From the NCBI RefSeq assembly GCF_014648435.1, contig NZ_BMRC01000009.1, forward strand, positions 310,001 to 374,000: a stretch of 64,000 nucleotides of DNA. Direction: 5' to 3'. The DNA is from Nonomuraea spiralis (GTDB taxonomy: Bacteria > Actinomycetota > Actinomycetes > Streptosporangiales > Streptosporangiaceae). Shown here piece after piece: positions 51,235 to 60,414 of this stretch (position 1 is its first letter; every line of letters begins with the position of its first letter). Under the pieces are notes generated by a model, which was not told where the DNA came from, searched no databases, and saw nothing but the letters and a program-made list of their open reading frames with translations. The position numbers and the translations under genes were made by a program.

Positions 51235-52151
51235 AGCCACCTCGCCGCGCGCCTGAGCGAGAGCCGGTAGAGCGCGGTCGCCCCGACGGCCAGGATCATC
51301 AGCAGCACCGACAACACGGCGGCGCGGCCGAGGCCGAACACCGAGGTCTCCAGCGTGGTGCCGATCTGCAGGGTGATGAGCTTGGTCGCGCTGGGGGAGG
51401 AGCCGATGGCGTACGCGACGGCGTAGACGCCGATCGTCCAGGTGAAGACCAGGAGCCAGCCCGCGAGCACGAACGGCGCGAGCACCGGCAGGCCGACGTA
51501 CCGCCAGAACTGCCACCTGGTGGCGTGGCAGACCGCGGCGGCCTCCTGCCAGTCGTCCTTGAGCACGCTCAGCGCGGGCAGCGTGAGCAGCACGAACATC
51601 GGGATGTTGAAGTACAGGTAGACGATGTTCATGCCGTTGAAGGAGCCGAGCGAGGGGAACGGGTTGTCCTCGATCCCGAACAGGCCCTTGAGCACGAGCG
51701 TCAGCATGCCGGTCGAGCCGATCAGCGCGACGAACCCGAAGGCCAGGCCGATGCCGGCGAAGTTGGAGGCCACGTTCATCAGCGACAACCAGAAGGCCCG
51801 GCCGCCGAGGCGCATCCGGGTGATCAGCCACGCCGCGGGGGCGCCGAGCGCGGTGGCCAGCGTGGCCTGGGTGAGGCCGAGCGCGAGCGAGCCGCCGATG
51901 GCCTGGCGGTCCACCGGGTTCCCGGCCACCTTGACGATGTGGTCGAAGCCGTAGCCGCCGCCGGGCAGGGCGAAGGTGTCGTGCAGCAGCCGCAGCGCCG
52001 GCAGCACCAGCGTGGCCAGCGTGAACAGCAGCAGCGGCAGGGCCGGTCCCCAGGCGGCCAGGAGCTTCGCCGGCGGCCTGCGGCGGCGCGCCGCGGACGG
52101 CGGAGAGACCGCTCTCTCCACCGTCACGGGCTGGGGTACTGAGGAAGTCAC
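51231..52151 (-). CDS. ABC importer permease 1
   Basis: 306 residues from GTG 52151, overlapping the stop of the binding-protein gene (GTGA). Cytoplasmic N-terminus rich in Arg/Pro, then six hydrophobic helices (WGPALPLLLFTLATLVLPAL; AFGFVALIGSTGMLTLVLKG). EAA-type loop WQEAAAVCHATRWQFWRYVG near residue 210. Pairs with permease 2 to form the channel. Confidence 0.9.
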   Translation of the reverse strand: MTSSVPQPVTVERAVSPPSAARRRRPPAKLLAAWGPALPLLLFTLATLVLPALRLLHDTFALPGGGYGFDHIVKVAGNPVDRQAIGGSLALGLTQATLATALGAPAAWLITRMRLGGRAFWLSLMNVASNFAGIGLAFGFVALIGSTGMLTLVLKGLFGIEDNPFPSLGSFNGMNIVYLYFNIPMFVLLTLPALSVLKDDWQEAAAVCHATRWQFWRYVGLPVLAPFVLAGWLLVFTWTIGVYAVAYAIGSSPSATKLITLQIGTTLETSVFGLGRAAVLSVLLMILAVGATALYRLSLRRAARWL

Positions 52152-53233
52152 GCGAGGACCTTGGCCTCCCAGTCGGCGACGATCTGCTCGGGATTGACCT
52201 TCGTGATCTCGATCTCCTTGACCGGCGCGTACGACTCCTCGGGCAGCCAGTTGGCCTTGGCCTCGGCCGGGAGCTGGAGGTCGCCGTTGAGCGCGCGGAT
52301 CGGCCGGGCGCCGAACTTGGCGAACAGGGTCTGGGCCTCGTCGGAGAGCACGTAGTCGAGCAGGCCCTTGAGGAAGTCGCCCTTGGCGGTGTTGTACTTG
52401 TTGATCATCATTCCGGACGGCGACCAGACCGAGCCGTCGGAGGGGATGATCACGTCCACGTTGACGTTCTTGGCCTTCAGGGCGGACTTCTGGGCCAGGC
52501 CGTTGAAGTCGTAGTTGATCTGGATGGGGGCCTCGCCCTTCTCCAGGGTCTCCTCGCTCATCTTGACGTCGCTGAGGTTGCCGGCGTCCTTGAGCTTCTT
52601 GAAGTAGGCGTAGGCGGGGGTCAGGTCGTCCACCGAGCCGCCGCCCGCGACCGCGGCGGCCACGACCATGGCCTGGCCGGTGCCGGAGGAGGCCGGGTTC
52701 TTGATGGCGATCTGGCCCTTGTACTCGGGCTTGAGCAGGTCCTGCCAGCTCTTGGGCGGGTTGGTCACCTTGTCGGTGTTGACCACGAACGCGGGCGCGC
52801 CCACGAACGTGGCGACCCACCCGCCCTTGCCCTTCTGCCAGTCCTTGAGCTTGCCCGCCGACGGCGGCAGGTACGCCGGGACCACGCCCTTGGCCTCGGC
52901 CACCGGCCCCCACATGAGGCCGATGTCGCTGGCCGTGCCGATCGGGTTGTCCTTCTCGGCGTCGAACTTGACGATCTCCTCCGAGGAGGACATGTCGGTG
53001 TCCTTGTGGGCGCAGGTGCCCTGGTACTTGGCGCAGAACGTCTTGACGACCTCGCCGTAATTGGCCCAGTCGGGAGCCAGGCCGTAGGTCGGCAGTTCCT
53101 TGCCCTGGGCGGCGATCTTGGCGGTGTCCGGGGCGGCGGACCAGTCGTATTCACCGGCGCCGGCCGAACTGCCGCACGCGGTGAGGGCGAAAAGGGATGA
53201 GGCGGCAATTACCGCCCATGTGCGATGCTTCAT
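52148..53233 (-). CDS. ABC importer substrate-binding lipoprotein
   Basis: 361 residues. Signal peptide with lipobox LTAC before GSSAGAGEYD, so Cys20 is lipidated and the protein sits outside the membrane. Type 2 periplasmic-binding fold (NPIGTASDIGLMWGPVAEAK; FVVNTDKVTNPPKSWQDLLK), close to PotD/AfuA/PhnS-like proteins. The ligand is likely a small charged compound. Divergent to the catabolic operon at 53464, with a shared candidate operator, which suggests that this importer feeds that operon. Confidence 0.9.
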   Translation of the reverse strand: MKHRTWAVIAASSLFALTACGSSAGAGEYDWSAAPDTAKIAAQGKELPTYGLAPDWANYGEVVKTFCAKYQGTCAHKDTDMSSSEEIVKFDAEKDNPIGTASDIGLMWGPVAEAKGVVPAYLPPSAGKLKDWQKGKGGWVATFVGAPAFVVNTDKVTNPPKSWQDLLKPEYKGQIAIKNPASSGTGQAMVVAAAVAGGGSVDDLTPAYAYFKKLKDAGNLSDVKMSEETLEKGEAPIQINYDFNGLAQKSALKAKNVNVDVIIPSDGSVWSPSGMMINKYNTAKGDFLKGLLDYVLSDEAQTLFAKFGARPIRALNGDLQLPAEAKANWLPEESYAPVKEIEITKVNPEQIVADWEAKVLA

Positions 53234-53334
53234 ATGGACCCTCGGTTAATTCCGGGTGAATTCGACAAGTGCCGTGAGCAGGTCTTTTCCCCGGCATGTC
53301 TAGTGCAGAGGAACGGTTCGGCCAACGTGTGATT

Positions 53335-53377
53335 TGCCTATCGCCGCCATAGGCAGACTCATATAACGGCTGTCTAT
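53335..53377. promoter_or_regulatory. candidate operator: TGCCTAT dyad plus third half-site
   Basis: TGCCTAT-N7-ATAGGCA (53335-53355) is a perfect dyad. CTGTCTAT at 53370-53377 repeats the half-site CTGNCTAT. It lies in the 230-base space between the divergent importer and aldehyde-dehydrogenase operons, near the middle, and could control both. Confidence 0.6.
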
Positions 53378-53463
53378 CGGGGGCATCGGTCTTATCCCCC
53401 TTGTCCGGAACATCCCGGCCCGTGAGGCTTTGCCGTACTAGAAGTTGACCGGAAAGGAACCCG

Positions 53464-54921
53464 ATGGCGACGATCCCGAGTCGCTACCTGCTCAACCACA
53501 TCGGCGGCGAATGGCGTGCCCCCGAGAGCGGGCAGACCCGGCCGAACATCAACCCCGGCGACCTCTCCGACCACATCGGGGACTTCGCCGAGTCCGGTGG
53601 CGCGGACGTCGAGCTGGCCGTGGAGGCCGCCGCCGCCGCGATGCCGGAGTGGAAGGGACTCGGGCCGATCAAGCGCGCCGAGTACCTGCGCGCCGCCGAA
53701 CGCCTGATCGAGGAGCGGGCCGAGGACTTCGCCCAGGCGATCACCCGCGAGCAGGGCAAGCTCATCAAGGAGGCACGCGGCGAGGTCAAGCGCGCCCTCG
53801 CCATCCTCGACTTCACGGCGGGCGAGGGACGCAGGCTCAAGGGCGAGACGCTGCCCGCCGAGGAGCCGCGCACGTTCTCCTACACCTTCCGGGCGCCCAT
53901 CGGCGTGGTCGGGCTGGTGACGCCGTGGAACTTCCCGCTGGCCATCCCCATGTGGAAGGTCGCCCCGGCGCTGCTGGCCGGATGCGGGGCGGTGCTCAAG
54001 CCGTCGCCGTTCACGCCGCTGACCTCCGCGCTGCTGGTGGAGGCGTTCGTGGACGCGGGCGTGCCCGCCGGGGTGCTCAACCTCGTACAGGGCGACGTCG
54101 CGGCGGGTCAGGCGCTCGTGGCGCACCCGCGCGTGGCCGGGATCAGCTTCACCGGCTCGCTGCCCGTGGGCCTGTCCATCCACCAGGCCGGAGCGCCGCG
54201 CCTGCTGCGCACCCAGCTCGAACTCGGCGGCAAGAACGCGGTCCTGGTGCTCGCGGACGCGGACCTGGACAAGGCGGTCAAGGCCACCGTGTTCGGCGCG
54301 TTCGGGCAGTCGGGGCAGCGGTGCAGCGCCACCTCCAGGGTGATCGTGGACCGCGCGGTCAAGGAGGAGTTCCTGGCCAAGCTGGTCGCCGAGGTGGCCG
54401 GGCTCAAGGTGGGACCGGGGCTGTCCGGCGAGGCCACGATCGGCCCGGTCGTGAACGAGACCCGCATGCGCGCCTGCCTGGACGCGGTCAAGGCGGCGCA
54501 GGAGGCGGGCGCCAAGGTCGCCATCGGCGGCGAACGGCACACCGAGGGCGTGCCCGATGGCTGCTACGTGCAGCCGACCGTGCTGCGCGACGTGCCCTGG
54601 GACAGCGAGATCGCCCAGGAGGAGATCTTCGGCCCGGTGTTGTCCGTGGTGGACTGCGACGGCTTCGACGACGCCATGCGCATCTCCAACTCCGTCCGGT
54701 ACGGCATGAGCGGCACGATCTTCACCCAGGACCCGGCGACCATCTTCGAGGCCCTGGACCGTTTCGAGGCGGGCATGCTGCACGTCAACCGGCCGGGTGT
54801 CGGCGCGTACGCGCACCTGCCGCACATGGGCGCCAAGTTGTCGCAGTTCGGCCCGCCCGAGTGCTCGCCGCAGGTCTGGGACTTCTACACCGAATGGCGG
54901 TCGGCGTGCATAAGTTACTGA
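53464..54921 (+). CDS. NAD(P)-dependent aldehyde dehydrogenase (succinate-semialdehyde-type)
   Basis: 485 residues. Motifs: GLVTPWNFPLAIPMWKVAPA near residue 150, ISFTGSLPVG near 230, catalytic Glu in LELGGKNAVLVL near 258, catalytic Cys in GQSGQRCSATSR near 290, and EEIFGPVLSVVDCDGF near 390. Oxidises an aldehyde to an acid. First gene of an operon with a CoA-transferase and a citrate-lyase-like enzyme; ribosome binding site GGAAAGG precedes the ATG. Substrate class only inferred. Confidence 0.9.
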   Translation: MATIPSRYLLNHIGGEWRAPESGQTRPNINPGDLSDHIGDFAESGGADVELAVEAAAAAMPEWKGLGPIKRAEYLRAAERLIEERAEDFAQAITREQGKLIKEARGEVKRALAILDFTAGEGRRLKGETLPAEEPRTFSYTFRAPIGVVGLVTPWNFPLAIPMWKVAPALLAGCGAVLKPSPFTPLTSALLVEAFVDAGVPAGVLNLVQGDVAAGQALVAHPRVAGISFTGSLPVGLSIHQAGAPRLLRTQLELGGKNAVLVLADADLDKAVKATVFGAFGQSGQRCSATSRVIVDRAVKEEFLAKLVAEVAGLKVGPGLSGEATIGPVVNETRMRACLDAVKAAQEAGAKVAIGGERHTEGVPDGCYVQPTVLRDVPWDSEIAQEEIFGPVLSVVDCDGFDDAMRISNSVRYGMSGTIFTQDPATIFEALDRFEAGMLHVNRPGVGAYAHLPHMGAKLSQFGPPECSPQVWDFYTEWRSACISY

Positions 54922-55802
54922 CGGCGGCAGAGGCCGTCGCCCGGTACGTCCCCGCCGGGGCCGTCGTCGGGATGGGCGGCCAGAACATCAACCGCTGCCC
55001 GATGGCGCTGGTGCACGAGGTGATCAGGCAGGGGATCGGCGGGCTGACCGTGGTCGGCTGCAACCTGTCGCTGCCGCTCGACATGCTGGTCGCGGCGGGC
55101 CTGGTGGTCCGTACCGAGCAGGGCACGGGCAACCTGGAGCGCTACGGCACGCTGTTCGCCTGGCGCCGGGCCGTGGAGCGCGGCGAGGTCGGCGTCGGAG
55201 ACCACTCGCACCTGGCGATGGCCACCCGCTTCGCGGCGGGTGCCATCGGGGTGCCCTTCCTGCCGACGCGCAGTCTGCTGGGCACCGACCTGCTCGCCGA
55301 TCTGGTGGCGGCCGGGGTGGCGGTGGAGTCGGCCGATCCCTGGACGGGGCAGCCGGTGGTGCTGCTGCGGGCGATGACGCCGGACGTGGCGATCATCCAC
55401 GCGAACCGCGCCGACCTTTCCGGAAATGTCGTGATCGAGGGGGTTACCTCCCATGAGGTGGACATGGTCAGGGCCGCGCGGGCCACGATCGTGTCGGCCG
55501 AGGAGGTGCTGCCCGCCGGGGCGTTCGCCGACCGGCCCGAGCAGGTCACGATCCCGGAGGCGTACGTGAGCGCCGTCGTCCGCCAGCCCTTCGGCGCCTT
55601 CCCGACCTCCGTCTACCGCGAGTACGACTTCGCCGAGCCGGAGATCAAGGAGTACCAGGCGCTGGGCCGGGCCGGGGACGCCGAGCTGCGCGAGTGGATC
55701 GCCGCCAACCTGGGCGCGTCCTTCGACGACCACCTCAAGGCCCGCGACCCCGCCGGGACGCTGCGGAACGGGCTGGCCGAGCAGATGGGGAGGCTGGTTT
55801 GA
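54894..55802 (+). CDS. CoA-transferase, subunit A
   Basis: 302 residues from ATG 54894, overlapping the aldehyde-dehydrogenase end by 28 bases; GTG 54906 is the alternative. Family-I CoA-transferase alpha fold: VPAGAVVGMGGQNINRCPMA near residue 20, SHLAMATRFAAGAIGVPFLP near 105, IIHANRADLSGNVVIEG near 165. Acts with subunit B to move CoA between acids or, as in IpdAB, to open a ring thioester. The stop overlaps the TTG start of subunit B. Confidence 0.88.
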   Translation: MAVGVHKLLTAAEAVARYVPAGAVVGMGGQNINRCPMALVHEVIRQGIGGLTVVGCNLSLPLDMLVAAGLVVRTEQGTGNLERYGTLFAWRRAVERGEVGVGDHSHLAMATRFAAGAIGVPFLPTRSLLGTDLLADLVAAGVAVESADPWTGQPVVLLRAMTPDVAIIHANRADLSGNVVIEGVTSHEVDMVRAARATIVSAEEVLPAGAFADRPEQVTIPEAYVSAVVRQPFGAFPTSVYREYDFAEPEIKEYQALGRAGDAELREWIAANLGASFDDHLKARDPAGTLRNGLAEQMGRLV

Positions 55803-56584
55803 GCGCGCCGGGGGAGCAGGGCGCCCTGCCCAGGGAACTGCTGGTGGTCGAGGGCGCGCGGCAGATCCGCGACGGCGACCTGGTGATCGTCGGCACCGGG
55901 CTGCCGCTGCTGGCCGCCACGCTCGCCCAGCGCACCCACGCGCCGGAGGCCAAGCTCGTCATCGAGTCGGGGGTGATGTTCCCGAAGGTCGTGCCGACGC
56001 CGGTCTCGGTCGTCGATCCCCGGTTGATGCACGGCGCCGCGCGGCACGGGTCGCTGTTCGAGGCGCTGGGCGGGCTGGTGCAGCGCGGGCTGGTCCGTAC
56101 GGGGTTCCTCGGCGGGGCCCAGGTGGACGAGTACGCCAACATCAACTCCACCTGGGTGCCGAGGCCGGACGGCTCGCGGGTGCGGCTGCCCGGCAGCGGC
56201 GGGGCCAACGACATCGCCAGCCACTGCCGGCAGGTGGTGATCCTGACCGACCACGAACGGCGGCGGTTCCCCGCCCGGTGCGACTACGTCACCAGCCCGG
56301 GATTCCTGGGCGGGCCGGGCGAGCGGGCCAAGGCCGGGCTCGGGCCGCTGCGCGTCAAGGTCGTCACCGACCTGTGCGTGATGGAGGCCGAGGATTCGGC
56401 GCTGACCGTGACGGCCCTCATGCCGGGCGCGAGCGTTGCGGACGTACTGGAAAACACAGGTTTTACCCCGAAATTTCGGGACTCGTTGGAAATTGTGGTG
56501 CTGCCGGATCCCGAGGAGCTTCGCCTGCTGCGCGAGGAGATCGACCCGGCGTGCGTGTACTTCCCTGAAAGGAAAGGCCGTTGA
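55799..56584 (+). CDS. CoA-transferase, subunit B
   Basis: 261 residues. TTG at 55799 overlaps the subunit A stop (TTGA) and is the most probable start; no ATG or GTG nearby fits. Beta-subunit motifs: LVIVGTGLPLLAATLAQRT near residue 30, KLVIESGVMFPKVVPTPVSV near 55 with a Glu at the usual catalytic position, and LPGSGGANDIASHCRQVVIL. Its stop overlaps the TTG start of the next gene in the same way. Confidence 0.88.
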   Translation: MSAPGEQGALPRELLVVEGARQIRDGDLVIVGTGLPLLAATLAQRTHAPEAKLVIESGVMFPKVVPTPVSVVDPRLMHGAARHGSLFEALGGLVQRGLVRTGFLGGAQVDEYANINSTWVPRPDGSRVRLPGSGGANDIASHCRQVVILTDHERRRFPARCDYVTSPGFLGGPGERAKAGLGPLRVKVVTDLCVMEAEDSALTVTALMPGASVADVLENTGFTPKFRDSLEIVVLPDPEELRLLREEIDPACVYFPERKGR

Positions 56585-57399
56585 CCGACAAGAAGCCGTT
56601 CGCCTGGGAGACGGCGATCGCCTGGAAGAACAAGGACCGGATCGTCGTACGCGGGTACGACGTCAACGAGCTGACCGGCAACATCTCCTTCGCCGAGCAC
56701 TTCCACCTGGTGTTGCGCGGCGAGCTGCCGACGCCGGAAGTGGGCCGGATGACCGAGGCGATCCTGGTGAACATGGCCGAGCACGCCATGTCGCCCTCCT
56801 CGGCCACCGTCCGCTTCGCCACCTCCGGCGGCGCCGAGCTGAACGCGGCCGTCGCGGCGGGCGTCGCCGGCATCGGCCGCCTGCACGGCACCGCAGACCG
56901 GCCGGCCGAGATGTTCCTCGCGGTCGGCGAGCGGGCCGAGCGCGACGGGCTGAGCGACCGGGAGGCCGCCGCCAAGGTCGTGGCCGAGATGCGCGAACGC
57001 CGCGAGCGTATGCCCGGATTCCACCACGCCCAGCACATCCGCGACCCGCGTACCGCCCGCCTGCTGGAGCTCTCGGACGAACTGGGCGTCACCGGCCGGT
57101 ACGTCGGGATCGCCCGTGCCATGGAGGACGCCACCGAGGACGTCTTCGGCCGCCGGATCTGGATCAACGGCCCCGGCTCGATGGGCTGCGTCGGGCTTGA
57201 CATGGGCTACGAGCCGCTGCAGCTCAAGGCCATGTTCATCGTGTGCAGGTCGTTGTCGTTGTGCGCGCACTCGATCGAGGAGGCGACCAGGGAGAAGGGC
57301 TGGCGGGCCTCCACGAACTCCGACATGGTCCAGCCGCTGGACCTGTCGATGCAGGGCCCGGACCACTACGACGGCCCGGCCGACCGCAGCCTGACCTGA
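56581..57399 (+). CDS. short citrate-synthase-like enzyme (citryl-CoA lyase type)
   Basis: 272 residues from TTG 56581, overlapping the previous stop. Only the C-terminal-like part of citrate synthase is present, as in citryl-CoA lyases. Conserved His in GIGRLHGTADRP near residue 100 and PGFHHAQHIRDPRTARLL near 142, where citrate synthases usually have PGFGH. WINGPGSMGCVGLDMGYEP follows. It probably splits or forms a C-C bond of an acyl-CoA and an oxo-acid. Together with the aldehyde dehydrogenase and CoA-transferase it suggests breakdown of an oxidised small acid. Confidence 0.75.
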   Translation: MTDKKPFAWETAIAWKNKDRIVVRGYDVNELTGNISFAEHFHLVLRGELPTPEVGRMTEAILVNMAEHAMSPSSATVRFATSGGAELNAAVAAGVAGIGRLHGTADRPAEMFLAVGERAERDGLSDREAAAKVVAEMRERRERMPGFHHAQHIRDPRTARLLELSDELGVTGRYVGIARAMEDATEDVFGRRIWINGPGSMGCVGLDMGYEPLQLKAMFIVCRSLSLCAHSIEEATREKGWRASTNSDMVQPLDLSMQGPDHYDGPADRSLT

Positions 57400-57426
57400 C
57401 CGCCGCGGGCACCTCCGTGCCGGCCC

Positions 57427-57475
57427 TTGACACCCGTGTTCCCCGGGATTCAAGGTGGTGTTCCGTATACGGAAC
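57427..57475 (+). promoter_or_regulatory. promoter and 16-bp palindrome before aminotransferase
   Basis: TTGACA at 57427-57432 is a consensus -35; CAAGGT 18 bases later can serve as a weak -10. GTTCCGTATACGGAAC at 57460-57475 is a perfect 16-bp palindrome placed at the expected transcription start, as for a repressor site. The form is like those bound by IclR-type regulators; no such regulator gene is in the window. Confidence 0.65.
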
Positions 57476-57493
57476 GAGCATGGAGGTGCAGTC

Positions 57494-58645
57494 ATGCGGC
57501 CCAACTCGCGGTTCGCGCAGGTGCAGCCGTTCGACATCGACAAGGTGGCGTCCGCCGCCGGGGCCGACCCCGACGTCCTGCGCCTGGAGAACCTGGACAC
57601 CGACGTCCCGCCCCCGCCGGTCGCCGTGGCCGCGACCAGGCGGTCCCTGGAGGAGGGGACGGGCAACAGCTGGCTGCCGTTCACCGGCCTGCCCGTGTTG
57701 TGCGAGGCGATCGCCGCCGAGCTGCGGGCGCGTACCGGGATCGACTACGACCCGCTGCGGCAGATCTGCGTCACCTCCGGCGGCACGTCGGCGGTGATGC
57801 CCGTGTTGCTGGCCACGACCGAGCCGGGCGAGCCCGTGGTGCTCACCGACCCCACGTACGCCGGTCTGCTCCAGCGGGTGCGGTTGTCGGGCGCGCGCCC
57901 GCACCTGGTGCCGCTGCGGGTGGAGGGCGGGCTCTGGCGGCTGGACCGCGAGGCGCTGGGCCAGGTGCCCGCGGCGGCGGCGCTGCTGCTGATGAGCCCG
58001 TCGATGCCATCTGGCGTGGTGCTCGACCGGGAGGACTGGGAGGCGGTCGCGCGGGTCTGCGAGCGTACGGGCGCGTACCTGATCTACGACGCCGCCATGG
58101 AGCGCATCGTCTTCGACGGCCACCCGCGGATCAGCCCGTGCCAGGTGGACGGCCTGGCCGAGCGCACGATCATCATCGGGTCGATGTCGAAGGAGTACCG
58201 GATGATCGGCTGGCGGATCGGCTGGGTCGCCGGCCCGGCCGACATCATGTCCCGGATCATGGTCGCCACCATCTACAACACCACCGTGGCCAGCGGCTAC
58301 CACCAGTACGGCGCCGCCGCCGCGCTCACCGACCCGGCCGGAGCGGGGGTGGCGGAGGCGGCGGCCGAGTACCAGGCCCGCCACGACACCGTGCTCGCCC
58401 AGCTCGACGGGCTGCCGGTGGTACGGGCGGGCGGCGGCTGGTCCGTCCTGGTGGACGCCGAGGCCATGGGCCTGACCGCCGCCGACCTGTCGGCCCGCCT
58501 GCTGGAGCGCGGGCGGATCGCCGCCACCCCCATGACGGCCTGGGGCGAGGACGTCGCCCCCCGGTACGTCCGCCTCGTCTACAGCGCCGAGCCGGTCGAG
58601 CGCCTGTCGGACCTGCGGGCCCGCTTCACGGCGGCGCTCGGCTGA
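57494..58645 (+). CDS. PLP-dependent aminotransferase class I/II
   Basis: 383 residues from ATG 57494 with TGGAGGTG upstream. PLP-binding features: GGTSAVMPVLLATTEPGEPV near residue 98, SPSMPSGVVLDREDW near 170, YDAAMER near 198, and the Lys in GSMSKEYRMIGWRIGWVAGP near 235, which forms the Schiff base. Cytoplasmic. Amino donor unknown. It has its own promoter with a palindromic operator and stands directly after the CoA-transferase operon, so it may produce the oxo-acid used there. Confidence 0.9.
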   Translation: MRPNSRFAQVQPFDIDKVASAAGADPDVLRLENLDTDVPPPPVAVAATRRSLEEGTGNSWLPFTGLPVLCEAIAAELRARTGIDYDPLRQICVTSGGTSAVMPVLLATTEPGEPVVLTDPTYAGLLQRVRLSGARPHLVPLRVEGGLWRLDREALGQVPAAAALLLMSPSMPSGVVLDREDWEAVARVCERTGAYLIYDAAMERIVFDGHPRISPCQVDGLAERTIIIGSMSKEYRMIGWRIGWVAGPADIMSRIMVATIYNTTVASGYHQYGAAAALTDPAGAGVAEAAAEYQARHDTVLAQLDGLPVVRAGGGWSVLVDAEAMGLTAADLSARLLERGRIAATPMTAWGEDVAPRYVRLVYSAEPVERLSDLRARFTAALG

Positions 58646-58652
58646 CCCGGGC

Positions 58653-60398
58653 TCAGCGGGCCAGGCGGTCGCGCAGGAAACCCTCGAACGTGCGCAGGCC
58701 GGGGTGCCGGGCGCGGAGCGCGGCGACGTCGGCTCGGTAGCCGCTCTCCAGGAACCACTCGTACATGCGTTCGCCGCCGGTCGGGGTCTGCTCGAACCGG
58801 GTGGGGACGCCGGTGACGCGCTGGTAGATCTCGGCGAGCTCCGGGCCGGTGCGTTCGTCGCCCGCGAGCTCCAGCGCCCGGCCCGCGTACTCGTCGGGAT
58901 GCTCGAACGCCTCCGCCGCGAAGTGGGCGATGTCCTCGGGCGCGACGAGCTGCATGTGCCGGAACGGCAGCGCGATGACCCGCTCGTCCCCGGCGGGCTC
59001 GGCGTAGTACAGCAGGTTCGTCATGAAGAACACCGGTCGCAGGACGGTGGCCCGCAGGCCCAGCTCCGCGAGGTGCCGCTCGACCGCCCACTTGCTCGCG
59101 AAGTGCTCGATGCCGGTGTCGCGCTCGGCACCGCCGACCGAGCTGTAGACCAGGTGGGCCAGGCCCAGCCCGGCGGCCAGGTCGGCGACCGCGACACCCT
59201 GGCGCACCTCGCGGGCCAGCTCCTCCTCGGTCAGGGCGAGGGCCTGCACGCTGAACACGCCGTGCACGCCCGTCATGGCGGCCCGCAGCGAGGCGGGGTC
59301 GTCCAGGTCGCCCTTCGCCAGCGTGGCGCCGAGCGCGGACAGGGCGCGGGCGGCGGCCGAGGCCGGGTCCCTGACCAGGGCGCGGACCGTCCAGCCGCGT
59401 TCCAGCAGCGTCCTGGCCACCGCGCCGCCCTGGTTGCCGGTGGCGCCGGTGACCAGGATCGTCCTGGCCCGGGCGGGCAGCAACAACGACTTCCCGAGGA
59501 CCGTACGCGCCTCCACGGCGGCGTGCGCGTCGGCCGCCGACTCCAGGGGGAGCACGTTGCCGACCGTGGGACGCAGGCGGCCGGCGGAGGCCAGCTCCAG
59601 GGCCTCGCGGGCCAGCTCGCGCGGGTCGGCCGAGGGCCAGGCGACGGCGGTCACGCGGGGATCGGGGGTGGTCATCGGGCCGCCGGCCATGCCATACACG
59701 CTGAGCCGCCCGCCGTCCTTCAGCAGGGCCTGCGCCTGGGCGCCGACCTCGCCGCCCACACCGTCGAAGACGACGTCGAGGCCGCCGGTCGCGGCGCGTA
59801 CCTCGTCGGCCCAGCCCGGGGCGGTGTAGTCGACCGTCAGCTCGGCTCCGAGGCGTACGGCGAGGTCGCGTTTGGCGGCGCTGCTCGCCGCGCCGACCAC
59901 GCGCGCCCCCGCGACGCGGGCGAGCTGCACCAGCAGGCTGCCCACCCCGCCTCCGGCGGCCTCCACCAGCACCCATTCGCCGGGCCGCGGCGCGGCGGCG
60001 CGGGCCAGCCCCACGGCGGTGCGCCCGTCGGCCAGCAGCGCCACGGCGTCCCGCGCCGACAGTCCCGGCGGCACCGGGATCAGGTCCTCGGCGGCGGCCA
60101 CCGCCAGCTCGGCGTAGCCGCCCCCGCCGCCGAGCGTGGTGACCACCCGGGTGCCCACCAGCGCCGCGTCCACGCCCTCGCCCACCGCCAGGACGGTGCC
60201 CGCCACCCCGTTGCCCAGGATCGCGGGCAGCTCGGCCCGGCGCGGCCCCCGATCGGCGCGCACCTGCGTCTCCACGAACGTGATGCCCGCGACCGCCACC
60301 TCGACCAGCACCTGTCCCGGCCCCGCGACGGGATCGGGCACCTCCTCCACGACCAGTGACTCGGGACCACCGAACCGCCGCAGAACCACCGCGCGCAT
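58653..60398 (-). CDS. fusion of zinc-less quinone oxidoreductase and NmrA-like NAD(P)-binding protein
   Basis: 581 residues. Residues 1-315 are an MDR-family quinone reductase (MRAVVLRRFGGPESLVVEEV; VEAAGGGVGSLLVQLARVAG as the NADPH site; no zinc-ligand Cys cluster). Residues 316-581 are an NmrA/HSCARG-type atypical SDR (ILVTGATGNQGGAVARTLLE; LVYSSVGGAERDTGIEHFAS). Each half has full family length, with a seamless junction around LLPARARTILVTGA. AGGAGG lies before the ATG. Repressed presumably by the divergent TetR through two identical operators. Redox or quinone stress role is inferred. Confidence 0.88.
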   Translation of the reverse strand: MRAVVLRRFGGPESLVVEEVPDPVAGPGQVLVEVAVAGITFVETQVRADRGPRRAELPAILGNGVAGTVLAVGEGVDAALVGTRVVTTLGGGGGYAELAVAAAEDLIPVPPGLSARDAVALLADGRTAVGLARAAAPRPGEWVLVEAAGGGVGSLLVQLARVAGARVVGAASSAAKRDLAVRLGAELTVDYTAPGWADEVRAATGGLDVVFDGVGGEVGAQAQALLKDGGRLSVYGMAGGPMTTPDPRVTAVAWPSADPRELAREALELASAGRLRPTVGNVLPLESAADAHAAVEARTVLGKSLLLPARARTILVTGATGNQGGAVARTLLERGWTVRALVRDPASAAARALSALGATLAKGDLDDPASLRAAMTGVHGVFSVQALALTEEELAREVRQGVAVADLAAGLGLAHLVYSSVGGAERDTGIEHFASKWAVERHLAELGLRATVLRPVFFMTNLLYYAEPAGDERVIALPFRHMQLVAPEDIAHFAAEAFEHPDEYAGRALELAGDERTGPELAEIYQRVTGVPTRFEQTPTGGERMYEWFLESGYRADVAALRARHPGLRTFEGFLRDRLAR

Positions 60399-60414
60399 GA
60401 CAAGCCTCCTTAGT

